Shown: in pieces, positions 53,878 to 62,756 of the stretch | Position numbering within the stretch: the first letter of the stretch is position 1 | Layout of the letters: the number at the start of each line of letters is the position of its first letter | Source: Oceanobacillus sp. CFH 90083 | GTDB lineage: Bacteria; Bacillota; Bacilli; Bacillales; Amphibacillaceae | DNA length: 64,000 bases | Direction of reading: 5' to 3' | Assembly (NCBI RefSeq): GCF_009389585.1 | Contig: NZ_VIYG01000014.1 | Coordinates: 1 to 64,000 of the forward strand | Notes under the pieces: model-generated | Database searches by the model: none | What the model saw: the letters and a program-made list of their open reading frames with translations, nothing else | What the model was told of the DNA's origin: nothing | Position numbers and translations under genes: made by a program

Positions 53878-55329
53878 ATGCAAAACATTCAATTTGAGAT
53901 AAAAGATGTGGAATTAACGTATTTAGATAAGGATATTTTTTCAATTAGTAGATTAGCGATTCATTTTATGGATCGAATTGGTATTGTTGGTCCAAATGGT
54001 TCAGGAAAAACCAGCTTGCTTCGCCTGTTGGCAGGAGAATTAGAACCGGCAAAGGGAAAAATTCACAGACATGCGAGCTTTGCTTATTTCAAGCAAATGG
54101 AAACACCTGATGAAGAAGCGGTAGACCCAAAGGTTCTCGGTAAACTCCATGTGCCAGATTTAGAAAAAGGCATCAGCGGAGGCGAGCAGACAAAAATAAA
54201 AATAGCACAGCTTTTGGCGGATTATAATGAAGCATTGCTGATTGACGAACCAACAACACATCTTGATCAGCAGGGAATCCGGTATTTACGGAGAGAACTG
54301 GAAAATTATTATGGAACACTTATTTTAATCAGTCATGACAGGAAGCTTTTGGACCAGCTTGTCACAACAATTTGGGAAATACGAGATGGGCAAATTCATG
54401 TTTATTCAGGTAACTATACCGATTATGAAGAACAGAAAGCATTGGAAGAACATCAGCAGCAGGAGGCACATGAACAATATCTGAAGGAAAAAGCTCGTTT
54501 AGAGGCAGCGGCGCAGGATAAAAAGCAAAAAGCTGCAAAGATGATGAAGGGCGCTAAAGCAAGTGCCCGAAAAAAAGAAGGTGCAGATCGGCGTCTGGCG
54601 ACAAAGCCTAAGGATGTTTCGCAAAAGGCAATGCAAAAAAGTGCCAAAGCGATGGAAAAACGGATAGAACAATTGGAAAAAGTCGATGCTGTCCAGCATG
54701 AACGGGCCATTCAGTTTAACCGCTCTAAAGCGCTGGAACTTCACCATTCCTTTCCGGTAATGGGAAATCAGCTGACGTTAAAGGCTGGGGATAAAATTCT
54801 TTTAGAGGAAGTCCGCTTTCAATTTCCTTTAGGTAAGAAAATTGCGATTACTGGAGCGAATGGTTCAGGAAAAAGTACATTGCTTCAAGCGATTTATCAA
54901 CGCCAGGAAGGACTGGAGATTTCATCTAAAGTGGAATTCGGCTTCTTTGACCAGCTTGCTTATCAGAAAAAGTCAGATGAAACAGTCTTAAGCAGCTTAA
55001 AGGAAACAACAGATTATGAAGAAGGTTTTTTACGCAGTATTCTTCACACGATGTATTTTAAAGGAAATGACATTCATAAAAAACTTTGTCATTTAAGCGG
55101 CGGGGAAGCAATCCGATTGCAGCTGTGCAGATTATTTCTGGGCTCCTATCATATTTTGCTGTTAGATGAGCCGACGAACTTTTTAGATATTCCAACAACG
55201 AAGGCATTAGAAGCATTTTTTGAAGGCTATCCGGGTACAATTATTTTTGTTTCCCACGATGCGGCCTTTATTGAAAATGTAGCGGATCACATTTATGATA
55301 TCAGGGATAAAAATATAATGGAACGGTAG
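53878..55329 (+). CDS. Antibiotic-resistance-type ABC-F ribosomal protection protein (Vga/VmlR-like)
   Basis: This soluble ABC-F ATPase of 483 residues frees the ribosome from PTC- or tunnel-binding drugs. Walker A1 is GPNGSGKTS (around residue 38) and Walker A2 GANGSGKST (around residue 326). Signatures are 'ISGGEQTKIKIAQL' and 'LSGGEAIRLQLCRL'. A basic interdomain linker (about 190-280) is the drug-specificity element. Compared with YdiF it is short, lacks the C-terminal coiled coil and has a degenerate first signature, as in Vga/VmlR/Msr proteins. Its leader structure strongly supports an inducible antibiotic function. Which drugs are affected is unknown. Confidence 0.85.
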   Translation: MQNIQFEIKDVELTYLDKDIFSISRLAIHFMDRIGIVGPNGSGKTSLLRLLAGELEPAKGKIHRHASFAYFKQMETPDEEAVDPKVLGKLHVPDLEKGISGGEQTKIKIAQLLADYNEALLIDEPTTHLDQQGIRYLRRELENYYGTLILISHDRKLLDQLVTTIWEIRDGQIHVYSGNYTDYEEQKALEEHQQQEAHEQYLKEKARLEAAAQDKKQKAAKMMKGAKASARKKEGADRRLATKPKDVSQKAMQKSAKAMEKRIEQLEKVDAVQHERAIQFNRSKALELHHSFPVMGNQLTLKAGDKILLEEVRFQFPLGKKIAITGANGSGKSTLLQAIYQRQEGLEISSKVEFGFFDQLAYQKKSDETVLSSLKETTDYEEGFLRSILHTMYFKGNDIHKKLCHLSGGEAIRLQLCRLFLGSYHILLLDEPTNFLDIPTTKALEAFFEGYPGTIIFVSHDAAFIENVADHIYDIRDKNIMER

Positions 55330-55331
55330 AG

Positions 55332-55366
55332 AGGAACAGGAGCAGCTGGTTGCTCCTGTTCTTTTA
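55332..55366 (+). terminator. Intrinsic terminator after the ABC-F gene
   Basis: AGGAACAGGAGCA and TGCTCCTGTTCTT pair over a 6-nt loop, followed by TTTACC. Confidence 0.8.
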
Positions 55367-55464
55367 CCTTGAATAAATTCAACAGCCTTTCTGATGGACA
55401 AAATCGTTTATAATATCAATAATAAAAACAGACTATGAAATTACAGTAAAAGGTGGAAGTCAGT

Positions 55465-55911
55465 ATGAAAAAGCTACTTATTATTTCATTTATCGTTGCA
55501 GTCGGTGTGTTTTTCCTCGTTGGAAAGCTGGAAGGAGATAGTAAATTATTTGCAAATGCATTACCTTCTAATATGAATGAAACAAATGAGATTAAAGAGA
55601 TTACCATATATGAAGTGAAGCCGACCGGAAAGCCAAGATCGATTTCACTAACGGAGAAAGAGGACATTACGAAGATTTTAAAGGCTGGTGAAGCGATGGA
55701 GCTCAAAGAAGCCAATGAATTTGTAAACTCCGGCTACCTGCTCCTGCTTCAAGGCTCTAAAGAATATTATACGATGACAGTTGATAAAGATGGGTATATT
55801 GATATGGACGGGCATGAAGAGCACTATGAAATTAAAGGCGATAATGAATTGTTTCACGTCATTCAAGGGCTTCAGGATAATTGGGAGCTGTTAGATGATG
55901 AAGATGTGTAA
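55465..55911 (+). CDS. Hypothetical membrane-anchored or secreted protein
   Basis: This 148-residue protein has an N-terminal hydrophobic segment (MKKLLIISFIVAVGVFFLVG) acting as signal or anchor, and an acidic mature part. It has no recognisable domain. Residues 40-60 ('IKEITIYEVKPTGKPRSISL') and 'EHYEIKGDNELFHVIQGLQD' look like a small alpha/beta domain with conserved-looking Glu/Lys. ATG 55465 has GGTGG upstream; the GTG four codons earlier overlaps it. It lies alone between ABC-F and pabA. Confidence 0.65.
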   Translation: MKKLLIISFIVAVGVFFLVGKLEGDSKLFANALPSNMNETNEIKEITIYEVKPTGKPRSISLTEKEDITKILKAGEAMELKEANEFVNSGYLLLLQGSKEYYTMTVDKDGYIDMDGHEEHYEIKGDNELFHVIQGLQDNWELLDDEDV

Positions 55912-55946
55912 GCATTAACTAAATTTAGTAAGACAGAGGTGGAGAA

Positions 55947-56534
55947 ATGTTATTGATGATTGATAACTATGATTCGTTTACCTACAATATCGTTCATTAT
56001 TTGGAGAAACTGGGAGAGAAAGTGGTTGTAAAATATAATGACCAGCTAACCATCGAAGAGATAGAACAATGGAAGCCGGATTACATAGTCTTATCACCAG
56101 GACCACATACACCGGAAGAGGCAGGAATCACTTTAAAAGTTATCGAACATTTTAAAGGAAGCACTCCGATTCTGGGTATCTGTCTCGGGCATCAGGCTAT
56201 TGGGCAAGTCTTTGGAGCAGCAGTAATAAAAAATGCTCCTGTTCATGGAAAGCAATCACTTATTCTAAACGATCAGCAGGGGGTTTTTTCACAGCTCCCG
56301 AAAAGCTTTGCAGTAACAAGATACCACTCTTTAAGTATTGATCCGGAAGCTGTACCGGATAGTCTTACTGTAAGTGCAACAGCAGAGGATGGAACGATAA
56401 TGGGAATCCGCCATAACACGTATCCTGTGGAAGGCGTGCAGTTTCATCCGGAATCTATTTGCACAGAACATGGCTATGCGGTATTAAATAACTTTTTGAA
56501 GCAATATAAAGAGGCAGGTGCACTGCAAAGATGA
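55947..56534 (+). CDS. pabA: Aminodeoxychorismate/anthranilate synthase glutamine amidotransferase
   Basis: PabA supplies ammonia from glutamine to PabB. The class I amidotransferase of 195 residues starts [20 protein letters not shown]. The catalytic Cys is in '[16 protein letters not shown]' and the His-Glu dyad in '[16 protein letters not shown]'. It may also serve tryptophan synthesis, as its B. subtilis homologue does. Its stop codon overlaps the pabB ATG (ATGATAG). Folate precursor pathway, cytosol. Confidence 0.94.
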   Translation: MLLMIDNYDSFTYNIVHYLEKLGEKVVVKYNDQLTIEEIEQWKPDYIVLSPGPHTPEEAGITLKVIEHFKGSTPILGICLGHQAIGQVFGAAVIKNAPVHGKQSLILNDQQGVFSQLPKSFAVTRYHSLSIDPEAVPDSLTVSATAEDGTIMGIRHNTYPVEGVQFHPESICTEHGYAVLNNFLKQYKEAGALQR

Positions 56535-58267
56535 TAGAGAATACAAAAATGATCTTTGATTTTTCCTTTGAAGAAGAAGAGGGTGTCCGTCGTATTTTTG
56601 AAAATCCGGAAGAAATTCTAATTGCACAATCCCATGCCGAGATTGCCGGTATATTTACGAAAATGGAAGCATACCAGCAGAAGGGCTTCTATCTGGCCGG
56701 CTATATTTCTTATGAAGCTGCGGCTGCATTTGATAAACATCTGGTTATACATCGAAAAGGCAGCCTGCCACTTATGGTGATGGGCGTTTTTAAAAATGTT
56801 CAACTAGAAAACCCGATGCCAGCTGCCAATCGCACCTATCCGCCGGTAAATTGGGAGATGACAACAACCAGACAGCAGTATCAGCAAAATATCGAATCAA
56901 TAAAAGCTGCTATTGCTGAAGGAGATACATACCAGGTGAATTATACTGTTCGTATGGAAGCGGATCGGGCAGTCGCTGCAGATTTACTATATGAACAATT
57001 ATCCGGCGCACAGCAGGCAAAGTATGGAGCACACCTGCAAATAGGTGATTATCATATTGTATCTGCTTCTCCAGAGCTGTTTTTTGAACGGAGACAGCAA
57101 ACCATCCGTACCAAGCCTATGAAAGGAACAATTAAACGAGGGCAGACACCGGAAGAGGATGCGCAGAATCAAAGACTGTTATCTCAATCAGAAAAGGATC
57201 GGGCAGAAAATTTAATGATTGTTGATCTGCTGCGAAATGATTTATCTAAAATTGCTGCAACCGGTTCTGTTCAGGTCCCCAAGCTGTTTGAAATAGAGAA
57301 ATATCCCACTGTGTACCAAATGACGTCAACAGTTACAGCAAAATTAAAGGAGAACTGCAGCAGCTTCAATCTTTTTAAAGCTTTATTTCCCTGTGGTTCT
57401 ATCACCGGTGCTCCCAAGCAGAGTACCATGGAGATCATTAAGGAGCTGGAGGATTCGCCAAGGGATATTTATTGCGGGAGCATCGGATTTATCACACCAA
57501 ATCAGGAAGCATTATTTAATGTGGCAATCCGGACTGCATGGATGGAAAAGGAGAAACCAGCTGTCTATGGAATAGGCGGGGGCATTACCTGGGATTCTGA
57601 TGCAGAAAGTGAATATGAGGAAGCTTTAGCTAAAGCAGCTATTTTAAAAGGAGCCTCTTCTGCCTTTCAGCTTTTAGAAACAATGAAATATGATGGCATA
57701 GAGCTTCTTCGTCTGGACAGGCATTTGGCCAGGTTGAAACGGGCAGCACATCAGTTCGGGTATCCGTACGCTATGGAAGAAATCAAACAGCAATTAATGG
57801 AGCATACAAAAAAATGTTCTGGAGCACATCGGATACGGCTTTTGCTGGATCAGGACGGCGGGCTGGATATAACGTGTACGCCACTTAGAGAAGAACCGGC
57901 AGTTGTACGGAAAGTCAGTTTAGCTTTGTCTCCTATAGATCGGGAAAACATTTTTTACTATTACAAAACGACGAACCGGCAAATGTATGCTGTTTTCCGG
58001 GAGCAAGACAGTACGTCATTTGATGTGCTTTTATGGAATGAAGAGGGCCAGCTGACTGAGTTTACGATTGGCAATTTAGTCGTGAAACAGCATGGACATT
58101 ACTATACACCGCCACTTGCTTCGGGATTGCTCGCCGGAACCTATCGGGAAGAGCTGCTGGAGCAAGGAGAAATAAAAGAAAAAGTCCTGCGGAAGAAAGA
58201 TATTCCTTCCTTTGAAGAGGTATGGCTGGTTAATAGTGTCCGTGGCTGGGTGAAAGTAACTTTTTAA
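56531..58267 (+). CDS. pabB: Fused aminodeoxychorismate synthase I - aminodeoxychorismate lyase (PabB-PabC)
   Basis: This two-domain enzyme of 578 residues makes p-aminobenzoate. Residues 1-375 are a chorismate-binding PabB domain ('[20 protein letters not shown]', '[18 protein letters not shown]'-like, '[19 protein letters not shown]', 'GSIGFI...FNVAIRTA'). Residues about 380-578 are a class IV PLP lyase (PabC) with '[20 protein letters not shown]', the PLP Lys in '[12 protein letters not shown]' and '[15 protein letters not shown]'. The fusion occurs in other bacteria. The stop codon lies inside a MITE target duplication. The fusion explains why no separate pabC gene follows. Confidence 0.92.
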   Translation: MIENTKMIFDFSFEEEEGVRRIFENPEEILIAQSHAEIAGIFTKMEAYQQKGFYLAGYISYEAAAAFDKHLVIHRKGSLPLMVMGVFKNVQLENPMPAANRTYPPVNWEMTTTRQQYQQNIESIKAAIAEGDTYQVNYTVRMEADRAVAADLLYEQLSGAQQAKYGAHLQIGDYHIVSASPELFFERRQQTIRTKPMKGTIKRGQTPEEDAQNQRLLSQSEKDRAENLMIVDLLRNDLSKIAATGSVQVPKLFEIEKYPTVYQMTSTVTAKLKENCSSFNLFKALFPCGSITGAPKQSTMEIIKELEDSPRDIYCGSIGFITPNQEALFNVAIRTAWMEKEKPAVYGIGGGITWDSDAESEYEEALAKAAILKGASSAFQLLETMKYDGIELLRLDRHLARLKRAAHQFGYPYAMEEIKQQLMEHTKKCSGAHRIRLLLDQDGGLDITCTPLREEPAVVRKVSLALSPIDRENIFYYYKTTNRQMYAVFREQDSTSFDVLLWNEEGQLTEFTIGNLVVKQHGHYYTPPLASGLLAGTYREELLEQGEIKEKVLRKKDIPSFEEVWLVNSVRGWVKVTF

Positions 58268-58460
58268 GAGACTGTTCAAGAAGTCGCCAGCTTTCTTGCG
58301 TGGAAGCCGTAATCACAATGCTTTTCAGCGGGAAGGGTAACCGCAAAAGCACTTCGGTGGGGTGAGTCCCAGTTCCAATCCCAAATGATCGGCGGCTAAT
58401 TTCTACGTCGTCTTGATCTTCCTGCTTCTCATTTGCTAACTTTTTGAACACGCATTTTAA
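58262..58460. repeat. MITE-like element with TTTTAA target duplication at the pabBC stop
   Basis: The element (58268-58454, 187 bp) has imperfect terminal inverted repeats: left GTTCAAGAAGTC, right GTTCAAAAAGTTAGC (reverse complement). It is flanked by TTTTAA on both sides (58262-58267 and 58455-58460). No reading frame is worth naming. An inner 'CGGCGGCTAATTTCTACGT' stretch resembles 'CGGCGAATTTCTGCGT' of the copy at 62437. The pabBC TAA lies in the left duplication. Confidence 0.7.
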
Positions 58461-58478
58461 AGAAATATTTTCTGGAGA

Positions 58479-58515
58479 AAGATTGCATGATTACCCGATG
58501 CAATCTTTTTTTATG
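58479..58515 (+). terminator. Intrinsic terminator downstream of pabBC and the MITE
   Basis: AAAGATTGCAT and ATGCAATCTTT pair over a 9-nt loop and continue into a T-run. The original terminator of pabBC has been pushed 190 bp away by the MITE. Confidence 0.85.
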
Positions 58516-58697
58516 CACTTTGAAATGATAGGAACATTGCTGCAGCAAAAGGTATTGGAGCAATATTTTTATAAACATGCATTTAGCAAAAATCAATGAA
58601 TGAAAGCCGGAAAAAAGGCAAAAAAATTTTGAGCAAAAGTATATCTGAAATAAAAAAGTTGTGATATGATGTATCAGATTCCTAAGGGAGGTTTTAC

Positions 58698-58709
58698 ATG
58701 AAATTTTAG
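58698..58709 (+). CDS. MKF tripeptide micro-ORF before the MFS gene
   Basis: ATG AAA TTT TAG, with a strong AAGGGAGG SD six nt upstream, ends 18 nt before the MFS start. A second micro-ORF ATG AAG AAA TGA (58720-58731) overlaps the MFS ATG. Very short leaders of this type can be translation-attenuation sensors for drugs. Confidence 0.45.
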   Translation: MKF

Positions 58710-58727
58710 TTAAGGAGAAATGAAGAA

Positions 58728-59918
58728 ATGAAAAAACAAAATATGACATTGTCTATCTTGCTGATGAATTTGTTTATTGCATTTTTAGGTATTGGTTTGG
58801 TTATTCCGGTTTTACCTACGATTATGAATGAGATGAATTTGTCTGGATCTGTTGTAGGTTATCTGGTAGCCGCTTTTGCTGTTGCGCAGCTTATTGTTTC
58901 ACCGCTTTCTGGAAGATGGGTTGATGCGTTTGGACGTAAACGCATGATCGTTATCGGCCTCTTGATTTTTAGTTTTAGTGAGTTTTTATTCGCTATTGGG
59001 AGGACCGTCGAAATTTTATTTGTTTCCAGAATCTTAGGTGGAGTGAGTGCTGCTTTTATAATGCCTGCAGTTACTGCATTTATTGCCGATATTACAACAC
59101 TTGCGTCCAGACCAAAAGCGCTGGGCTATATGTCTGCAGCGATTAACACCGGGTTTATTATCGGTCCTGGTGTTGGCGGATTGCTGGCCGAAGTAGGACC
59201 AAGAGTGCCATTTTTCGCAGCAGCAGGCCTAGCACTGTTTACTGCGATTCTATCAACAATTACACTGCGTGAGCCAGAAAGAAGTCATGAGGGACAGGGA
59301 GAAAAAGCAGCAGCTCCAAAACCTGGCTTAGGAAGAATCTTTGTTCCAATGTACTTTATCGCGTTTATTATTATTTTTATTACGGCATTCGGTTTATCTT
59401 CCTTTGAATCGTTATTTTCTTTATTTGTGGATCATAAATTTGCATTCACACCAAAGGATATTGCGATTATTATTACCGGGGGAGCGATTGTTGGTACGAT
59501 TGCACAGGTTATCTTATTTGGAAGACTGGCAAATAAATGGGGGGAAATCCGGTTAATTCGCTATTGTCTGATTTTCTCAGCCATTCTGGTGATGGCGATG
59601 ACGGTTGTGGAAAGCTATGCGATGATTTTATTCGTAACCATTGTTGTCTTTATCGGTTTTGATTTATTAAGACCGGCTGTTACTTCTTATTTATCCAAAG
59701 TGGCTGGAAACGAACAAGGCTTTGTCGGTGGAATGAACTCCATGTTTACAAGTATCGGAAATGTATTTGGACCAATTATTGGCGGGATTTTATTTGATAT
59801 AAATTTAAATTATCCATATTATTTTGCAGCGATGGTATTGCTTGCCGGAATTGCTGTTGCGATGGTTTGGAAAAACCCTAAAGCCCAGGCAGAGCATGCT
59901 TTGGAAGAAATGAAATAA
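58728..59918 (+). CDS. MFS drug efflux transporter (NorA/Bmr-like DHA1)
   Basis: This 396-residue transporter has twelve TM segments. TM1 'LLMNLFIAFLGIGLVIPVLP', 'SPLSGRWVDAFGRKRMIVIG' (motif A) and 'NTGFIIGPGVGGLLAEVG' (motif C) are diagnostic of multidrug DHA1 pumps. The substrate range is unknown. It follows two micro-ORFs with strong ribosome binding sites. The AAGGAG SD lies ten nt before the ATG. Confidence 0.9.
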   Translation: MKKQNMTLSILLMNLFIAFLGIGLVIPVLPTIMNEMNLSGSVVGYLVAAFAVAQLIVSPLSGRWVDAFGRKRMIVIGLLIFSFSEFLFAIGRTVEILFVSRILGGVSAAFIMPAVTAFIADITTLASRPKALGYMSAAINTGFIIGPGVGGLLAEVGPRVPFFAAAGLALFTAILSTITLREPERSHEGQGEKAAAPKPGLGRIFVPMYFIAFIIIFITAFGLSSFESLFSLFVDHKFAFTPKDIAIIITGGAIVGTIAQVILFGRLANKWGEIRLIRYCLIFSAILVMAMTVVESYAMILFVTIVVFIGFDLLRPAVTSYLSKVAGNEQGFVGGMNSMFTSIGNVFGPIIGGILFDINLNYPYYFAAMVLLAGIAVAMVWKNPKAQAEHALEEMK

Positions 59919-59944
59919 TTGTAAATAAAAAGGATAGCAGAAAT

Positions 59945-59998
59945 GCACTTGTGAGGGCAATAAGCTCTAATTCACAAGTGTGTTTTTGTTTTTTTTAC
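59945..59998. terminator. Terminator between the MFS gene and the nucleotidyltransferase gene
   Basis: CACTTGTGA and TCACAAGTG pair across a 17-nt loop, followed by TGTTTTTGTTTTTTTT. It separates converging genes. Confidence 0.75.
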
Positions 59999-60013
59999 GC
60001 GAATCATTAGTGC

Positions 60014-61048
60014 CTAGCGTTTAATAGCAGGATTGATAGAAATAAGTTTCTCTGTTTTTTCCCAGAAGTAAGGAAGATTCGACTTCGTTATCTTTGCTTT
60101 TTCAAACAAATCCTCACTAGTATACATGTCAATCATGCTTAAAGTTTTCATAAAATAAGGAAGTCTCTCTGCATGGATCTCAGGAGCGTCTGTTGCCAAG
60201 ATAATGTGGCAACGGCAAAAAGTAGCAATAATCCAAAAAAAGCTCTCTCTATGCTTGTTTTTATCAATTAATGCTTGGCATCCATCAATAGATAGGGGCT
60301 TTGCTGATAATGATATATCAGATAAAAAGAAAATAGGTGTCTGTGCATAAGTCACAGCCAGGTCAAAGGTGTCATTCAAGACATCTAAGCTTATTTGCAC
60401 ATCGTTTTTCTTCAGGGAAATGATATTGATTTCTTTTAACAGCGCCTGGTAAACATCATTCATGTGATAGCTTTTGAGAATTTGCTCTGCTGCTTCATAA
60501 CGTCGGCGCACAGTGGGATTTTCCAATCCAGCAGTTAAAAATAAATGGGTAAGCACACTGGTCGGAAATAACCAGCTCATTACTTGTTCATAAAAAGGCT
60601 TCTCTTTAGGAATGGAGCTAAGACCTGAATCTATTTTATCTTTAATATGATGACAACGCTTATGCACCCAATATATCTTATCATAATCCTCTGCTGCATT
60701 TCTCTGTAATGGGGTAAGTATTCCTTCTGGATCAGCTAAGATAAAAGTATGAGCAAAGCTGAAACTAAGATGATAGTCACTTAATATTACCTCTTTACTA
60801 TGAAATAGTGCACTATCCAAGTGTGTTGCTTCTAACAGTACACCGTCATAAATAAACTTTCCGATTTTTAGTTCAGGTACATTGGAGGTAACAATCATAA
60901 TATCTACATCAGAATGAATTGGCCAAGCTTCATCCATATGCTTTTGAATAATCGATCCTGCCAGATAGGCCCCGATAAATCCAGCTTCCTTTTGTGCTAT
61001 TGCCTGCACCCATTCCCCTGCCTTTTGGATAGCATCTTTGACTTGCAT
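60014..61048 (-). CDS. Nucleotidyltransferase-fold protein
   Basis: This 344-residue protein has an N-terminal nucleotidyltransferase fold. 'LAGSIIQKHMDEAWPIHSDV' (residues 30-48) gives the Gly-Ser and the first Asp of the hG[GS]x(9-13)DxD pattern (Asp47, Asp49). The remainder is helical and may be a KNTase_C-type domain. It could be an aminoglycoside nucleotidyltransferase-like enzyme, but I cannot name a substrate. ATG 61048 overlaps the stop of an upstream frame (TGATG); GGAG lies nine nt upstream. Confidence 0.75.
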   Translation of the reverse strand: MQVKDAIQKAGEWVQAIAQKEAGFIGAYLAGSIIQKHMDEAWPIHSDVDIMIVTSNVPELKIGKFIYDGVLLEATHLDSALFHSKEVILSDYHLSFSFAHTFILADPEGILTPLQRNAAEDYDKIYWVHKRCHHIKDKIDSGLSSIPKEKPFYEQVMSWLFPTSVLTHLFLTAGLENPTVRRRYEAAEQILKSYHMNDVYQALLKEINIISLKKNDVQISLDVLNDTFDLAVTYAQTPIFFLSDISLSAKPLSIDGCQALIDKNKHRESFFWIIATFCRCHIILATDAPEIHAERLPYFMKTLSMIDMYTSEDLFEKAKITKSNLPYFWEKTEKLISINPAIKR

Positions 61049-61185
61049 CAGACCAGCTCCTTTTCATGATATTCGTGTATAACACCGAGCATGAAATGCA
61101 GTAGCTGCAGCGTGTACATAATCTGGTTGACAAAAAGCACGTCCGGAGATATTTTACCCAGTTCATCATACTGGAAATCATTGTT
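61048..61185 (-). pseudogene. C-terminal remnant of a gene upstream of the nucleotidyltransferase
   Basis: The frame reads NNDFQYDELGKISPDVLFVN... to HEYHEKELV-stop, 45 codons, with a stop just upstream and no start in frame except an internal ATG. The stop overlaps the next gene's ATG exactly as for coupled genes. I infer that it is the truncated end of an operon partner. Confidence 0.5.
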
Positions 61186-61344
61186 CTATCCCTGCAGTTA
61201 CGAGCATGATTGTATAAATTAAAATAGTGTTAAATCAGCATTTAAAATTATTTTTTGAAAAAACTCAACGGTGTTTATATATCTATTAATCTTCGCTAAG
61301 TATATCACATATTAGGATGGGAAATAAACGGCAGTATGGCAGAA

Positions 61345-61386
61345 GCGCCTTAGAACAATTTTACTCGTTTCAAGGCGCTTTTAGAA
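61345..61386. terminator. Terminator-like inverted repeat
   Basis: AAGCGCCTT and AAGGCGCTT flank a 20-nt loop and are followed by TTAGAAG. Its associated gene is not evident. Confidence 0.6.
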
Positions 61387-61427
61387 GATGTTCTAAAAGC
61401 CCTTAAATGTTAAGCGATGAGGTGATG

Positions 61428-61545
61428 ATCTTCTACTAAGAACGCCCATGTCGTGTGGGCAACGTTGAAGTCACCACAATACCCGGGAAGCCCGCTCGTA
61501 AACACATTGTTTTGACCTTCCGACGAATAGGCGTGCTAGTAATGA
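61428..61545 (+). other. GC-rich structured segment, possible insertion-element right-end relic
   Basis: The stretch has GCCCA...TGGGC and CGGGAAGCCCG hairpins in an otherwise AT-rich gap and no complete reading frame. It is reminiscent of the 3' RNA ends of IS200/IS605-type elements, but I did not confirm this. The rest of 61190-61740 holds no credible gene. Confidence 0.3.
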
Positions 61546-61745
61546 AGGATTATATTTACCTGAAGTCTATTGTTAACAAGGAATTACCATGTTAAAATAT
61601 CATCAAAAGGAACATACGTTCATATTTGGTTTGAGATTTCACAATGTATTGTTATTCTTTTAGTACCTCAAGAGGTTTTCGTACGATTTCAGTTTGAGTT
61701 GGCAAATACCGGCATATATTTCAATGATTGGAGGAATGAATCAGT

Positions 61746-62099
61746 ATGTTAACAAGAGAAGATATTTTTAATCATGTCAAAAAAAACTTCGGCACCTCCC
61801 CTGACTACCCATTTCAAAAATTTCCAACCTATGCTGCTTTAAGACATAAAAATAACAAAAAGTGGTATGGTCTTGTCATGAATGTTCACCCTGAAAAATT
61901 AGGATTAGATGGAACCGGCGAAATAGATATTTTGAATGTAAAATGTCCGCCTGAAATAAGTGACAGTTTAAGGGATGGAAGAAGTATTTTACCCGGATAT
62001 CATATGGATAAGGAAAATTGGATTTCACTTGTTTTAGAGCATGTAGATTTAGAAGAAGTTTATGATTTAATTGAGCAGAGCTTTTATTTAACCAAGTAA
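61746..62099 (+). CDS. MmcQ/YjbR family protein
   Basis: This 117-residue protein belongs to the MmcQ/YjbR (DUF419) family: 'DYPFQKFPTYAALRHKNNKK', 'WYGLVMNVHPEKLGLDG', 'LNVKCPPEISDSLRDGRSIL', 'GYHMDKENWISLVLE'. The family has a CyaY-like fold and some members bind DNA; the role is unclear. GGAGG lies ten nt before the ATG. It stands alone in accessory DNA. Confidence 0.88.
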   Translation: MLTREDIFNHVKKNFGTSPDYPFQKFPTYAALRHKNNKKWYGLVMNVHPEKLGLDGTGEIDILNVKCPPEISDSLRDGRSILPGYHMDKENWISLVLEHVDLEEVYDLIEQSFYLTK

Positions 62100-62117
62100 A
62101 TCATGAAATAATCTTAC

Positions 62118-62160
62118 GTAAAAGGAGTGCGATGCTATCAAAAGAATTGCTCTCTTTTTG
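62118..62160 (+). terminator. Terminator-like hairpin after the MmcQ gene
   Basis: AAAGGAGTGCGAT and ATTGCTCTCTTTTT pair with one mismatch and two G-T pairs, followed by a T-run. The following 200 nt carry no recognisable gene. Confidence 0.55.
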
Positions 62161-62364
62161 CTTGCATGTACGTTTGGAAAGTATAAAATTTTCTTCCTGC
62201 CAGAACGGGACTTTTACATAAAGAAATCGGCTATCTCGCCGGTTTTATCCAATCTGACCTCTGGCTTCCTGCCTCTGAAAAGACACGCTAGCGTTTTTTT
62301 CTCACAGGGGAAGGTTTCTAAAATAAGGATTATTTCAACAATCATAAAGATAAGAGGGTTGATT

Positions 62365-62756
62365 ATGAAGTTTGATGCGTTTGAAATAGGGCAGGTGTTT
62401 AAATCCAAGTCTTTTAAGTTAACAAAAGAGAATATAGGTGCGTGTTCAAAAAGTCCGATAAATAGGACCAAGAAGTTCAAGGCAGCGCGGCTTTGAGTAA
62501 CGGAAAAGCAAGCTAACGCAGAAATTCGCCGTGTCATTTTTGTTGGACTTTTTGAACATCCTCTATAATGGGATTTGCAGAAGAATTTGATCCTCAATAT
62601 ATGCATTTAGACGAAGAAAAAGCAAAGCAAGGGAGTTTCAATGGAATTATTGCTTCTGGCGTACATAGGCTGGGTATTTCATTTAAACTTTGGGTTGAGC
62701 AGGGTGTCTATGGTGAGGGGGAGATGAATCGCCTAAGGGTAAGGGCAGGTCTTTGA
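62365..62756 (+). pseudogene. MaoC-type dehydratase gene disrupted by a MITE and 3'-truncated
   Basis: The 5' part codes MKFDAFEIGQVFKSKSFKLT, then KENI up to 62436. After a MITE insertion, reading resumes with MGFAEEFDPQYMHLDEEKAK (62568) through 'GIIASGVHRLGISFKLWVE', the typical MaoC hot-dog N-terminal half. Removing the insert and one TATA duplication joins ATA to ATG in frame. The end (GEGEMNRLRVRAGL-stop) is shorter than a MaoC protein by about 70 residues, so a 3' deletion is also likely. Confidence 0.8.
62437..62563. repeat. MITE with perfect GTTCAAAAAGTCC termini and TATA duplication
   Basis: The element is 127 bp. GTTCAAAAAGTCC (62444-62456) and GGACTTTTTGAAC (62545-62557) are perfect 13-bp inverted repeats near its ends. 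TATA flanks both sides (62433-62436, 62564-62567). It shares ends and an inner block with the element at 58268. No transposase is encoded. Confidence 0.8.

Noticed and set aside
58230-58451. 73-codon minus-strand frame in the MITE
   Set aside because: It spans the MITE and the end of pabBC; the frame is accidental.
61570-61752. 60-codon frame before the MmcQ gene
   Set aside because: It has no ribosome binding site, overlaps the MmcQ SD and start, and shows no protein-like pattern.
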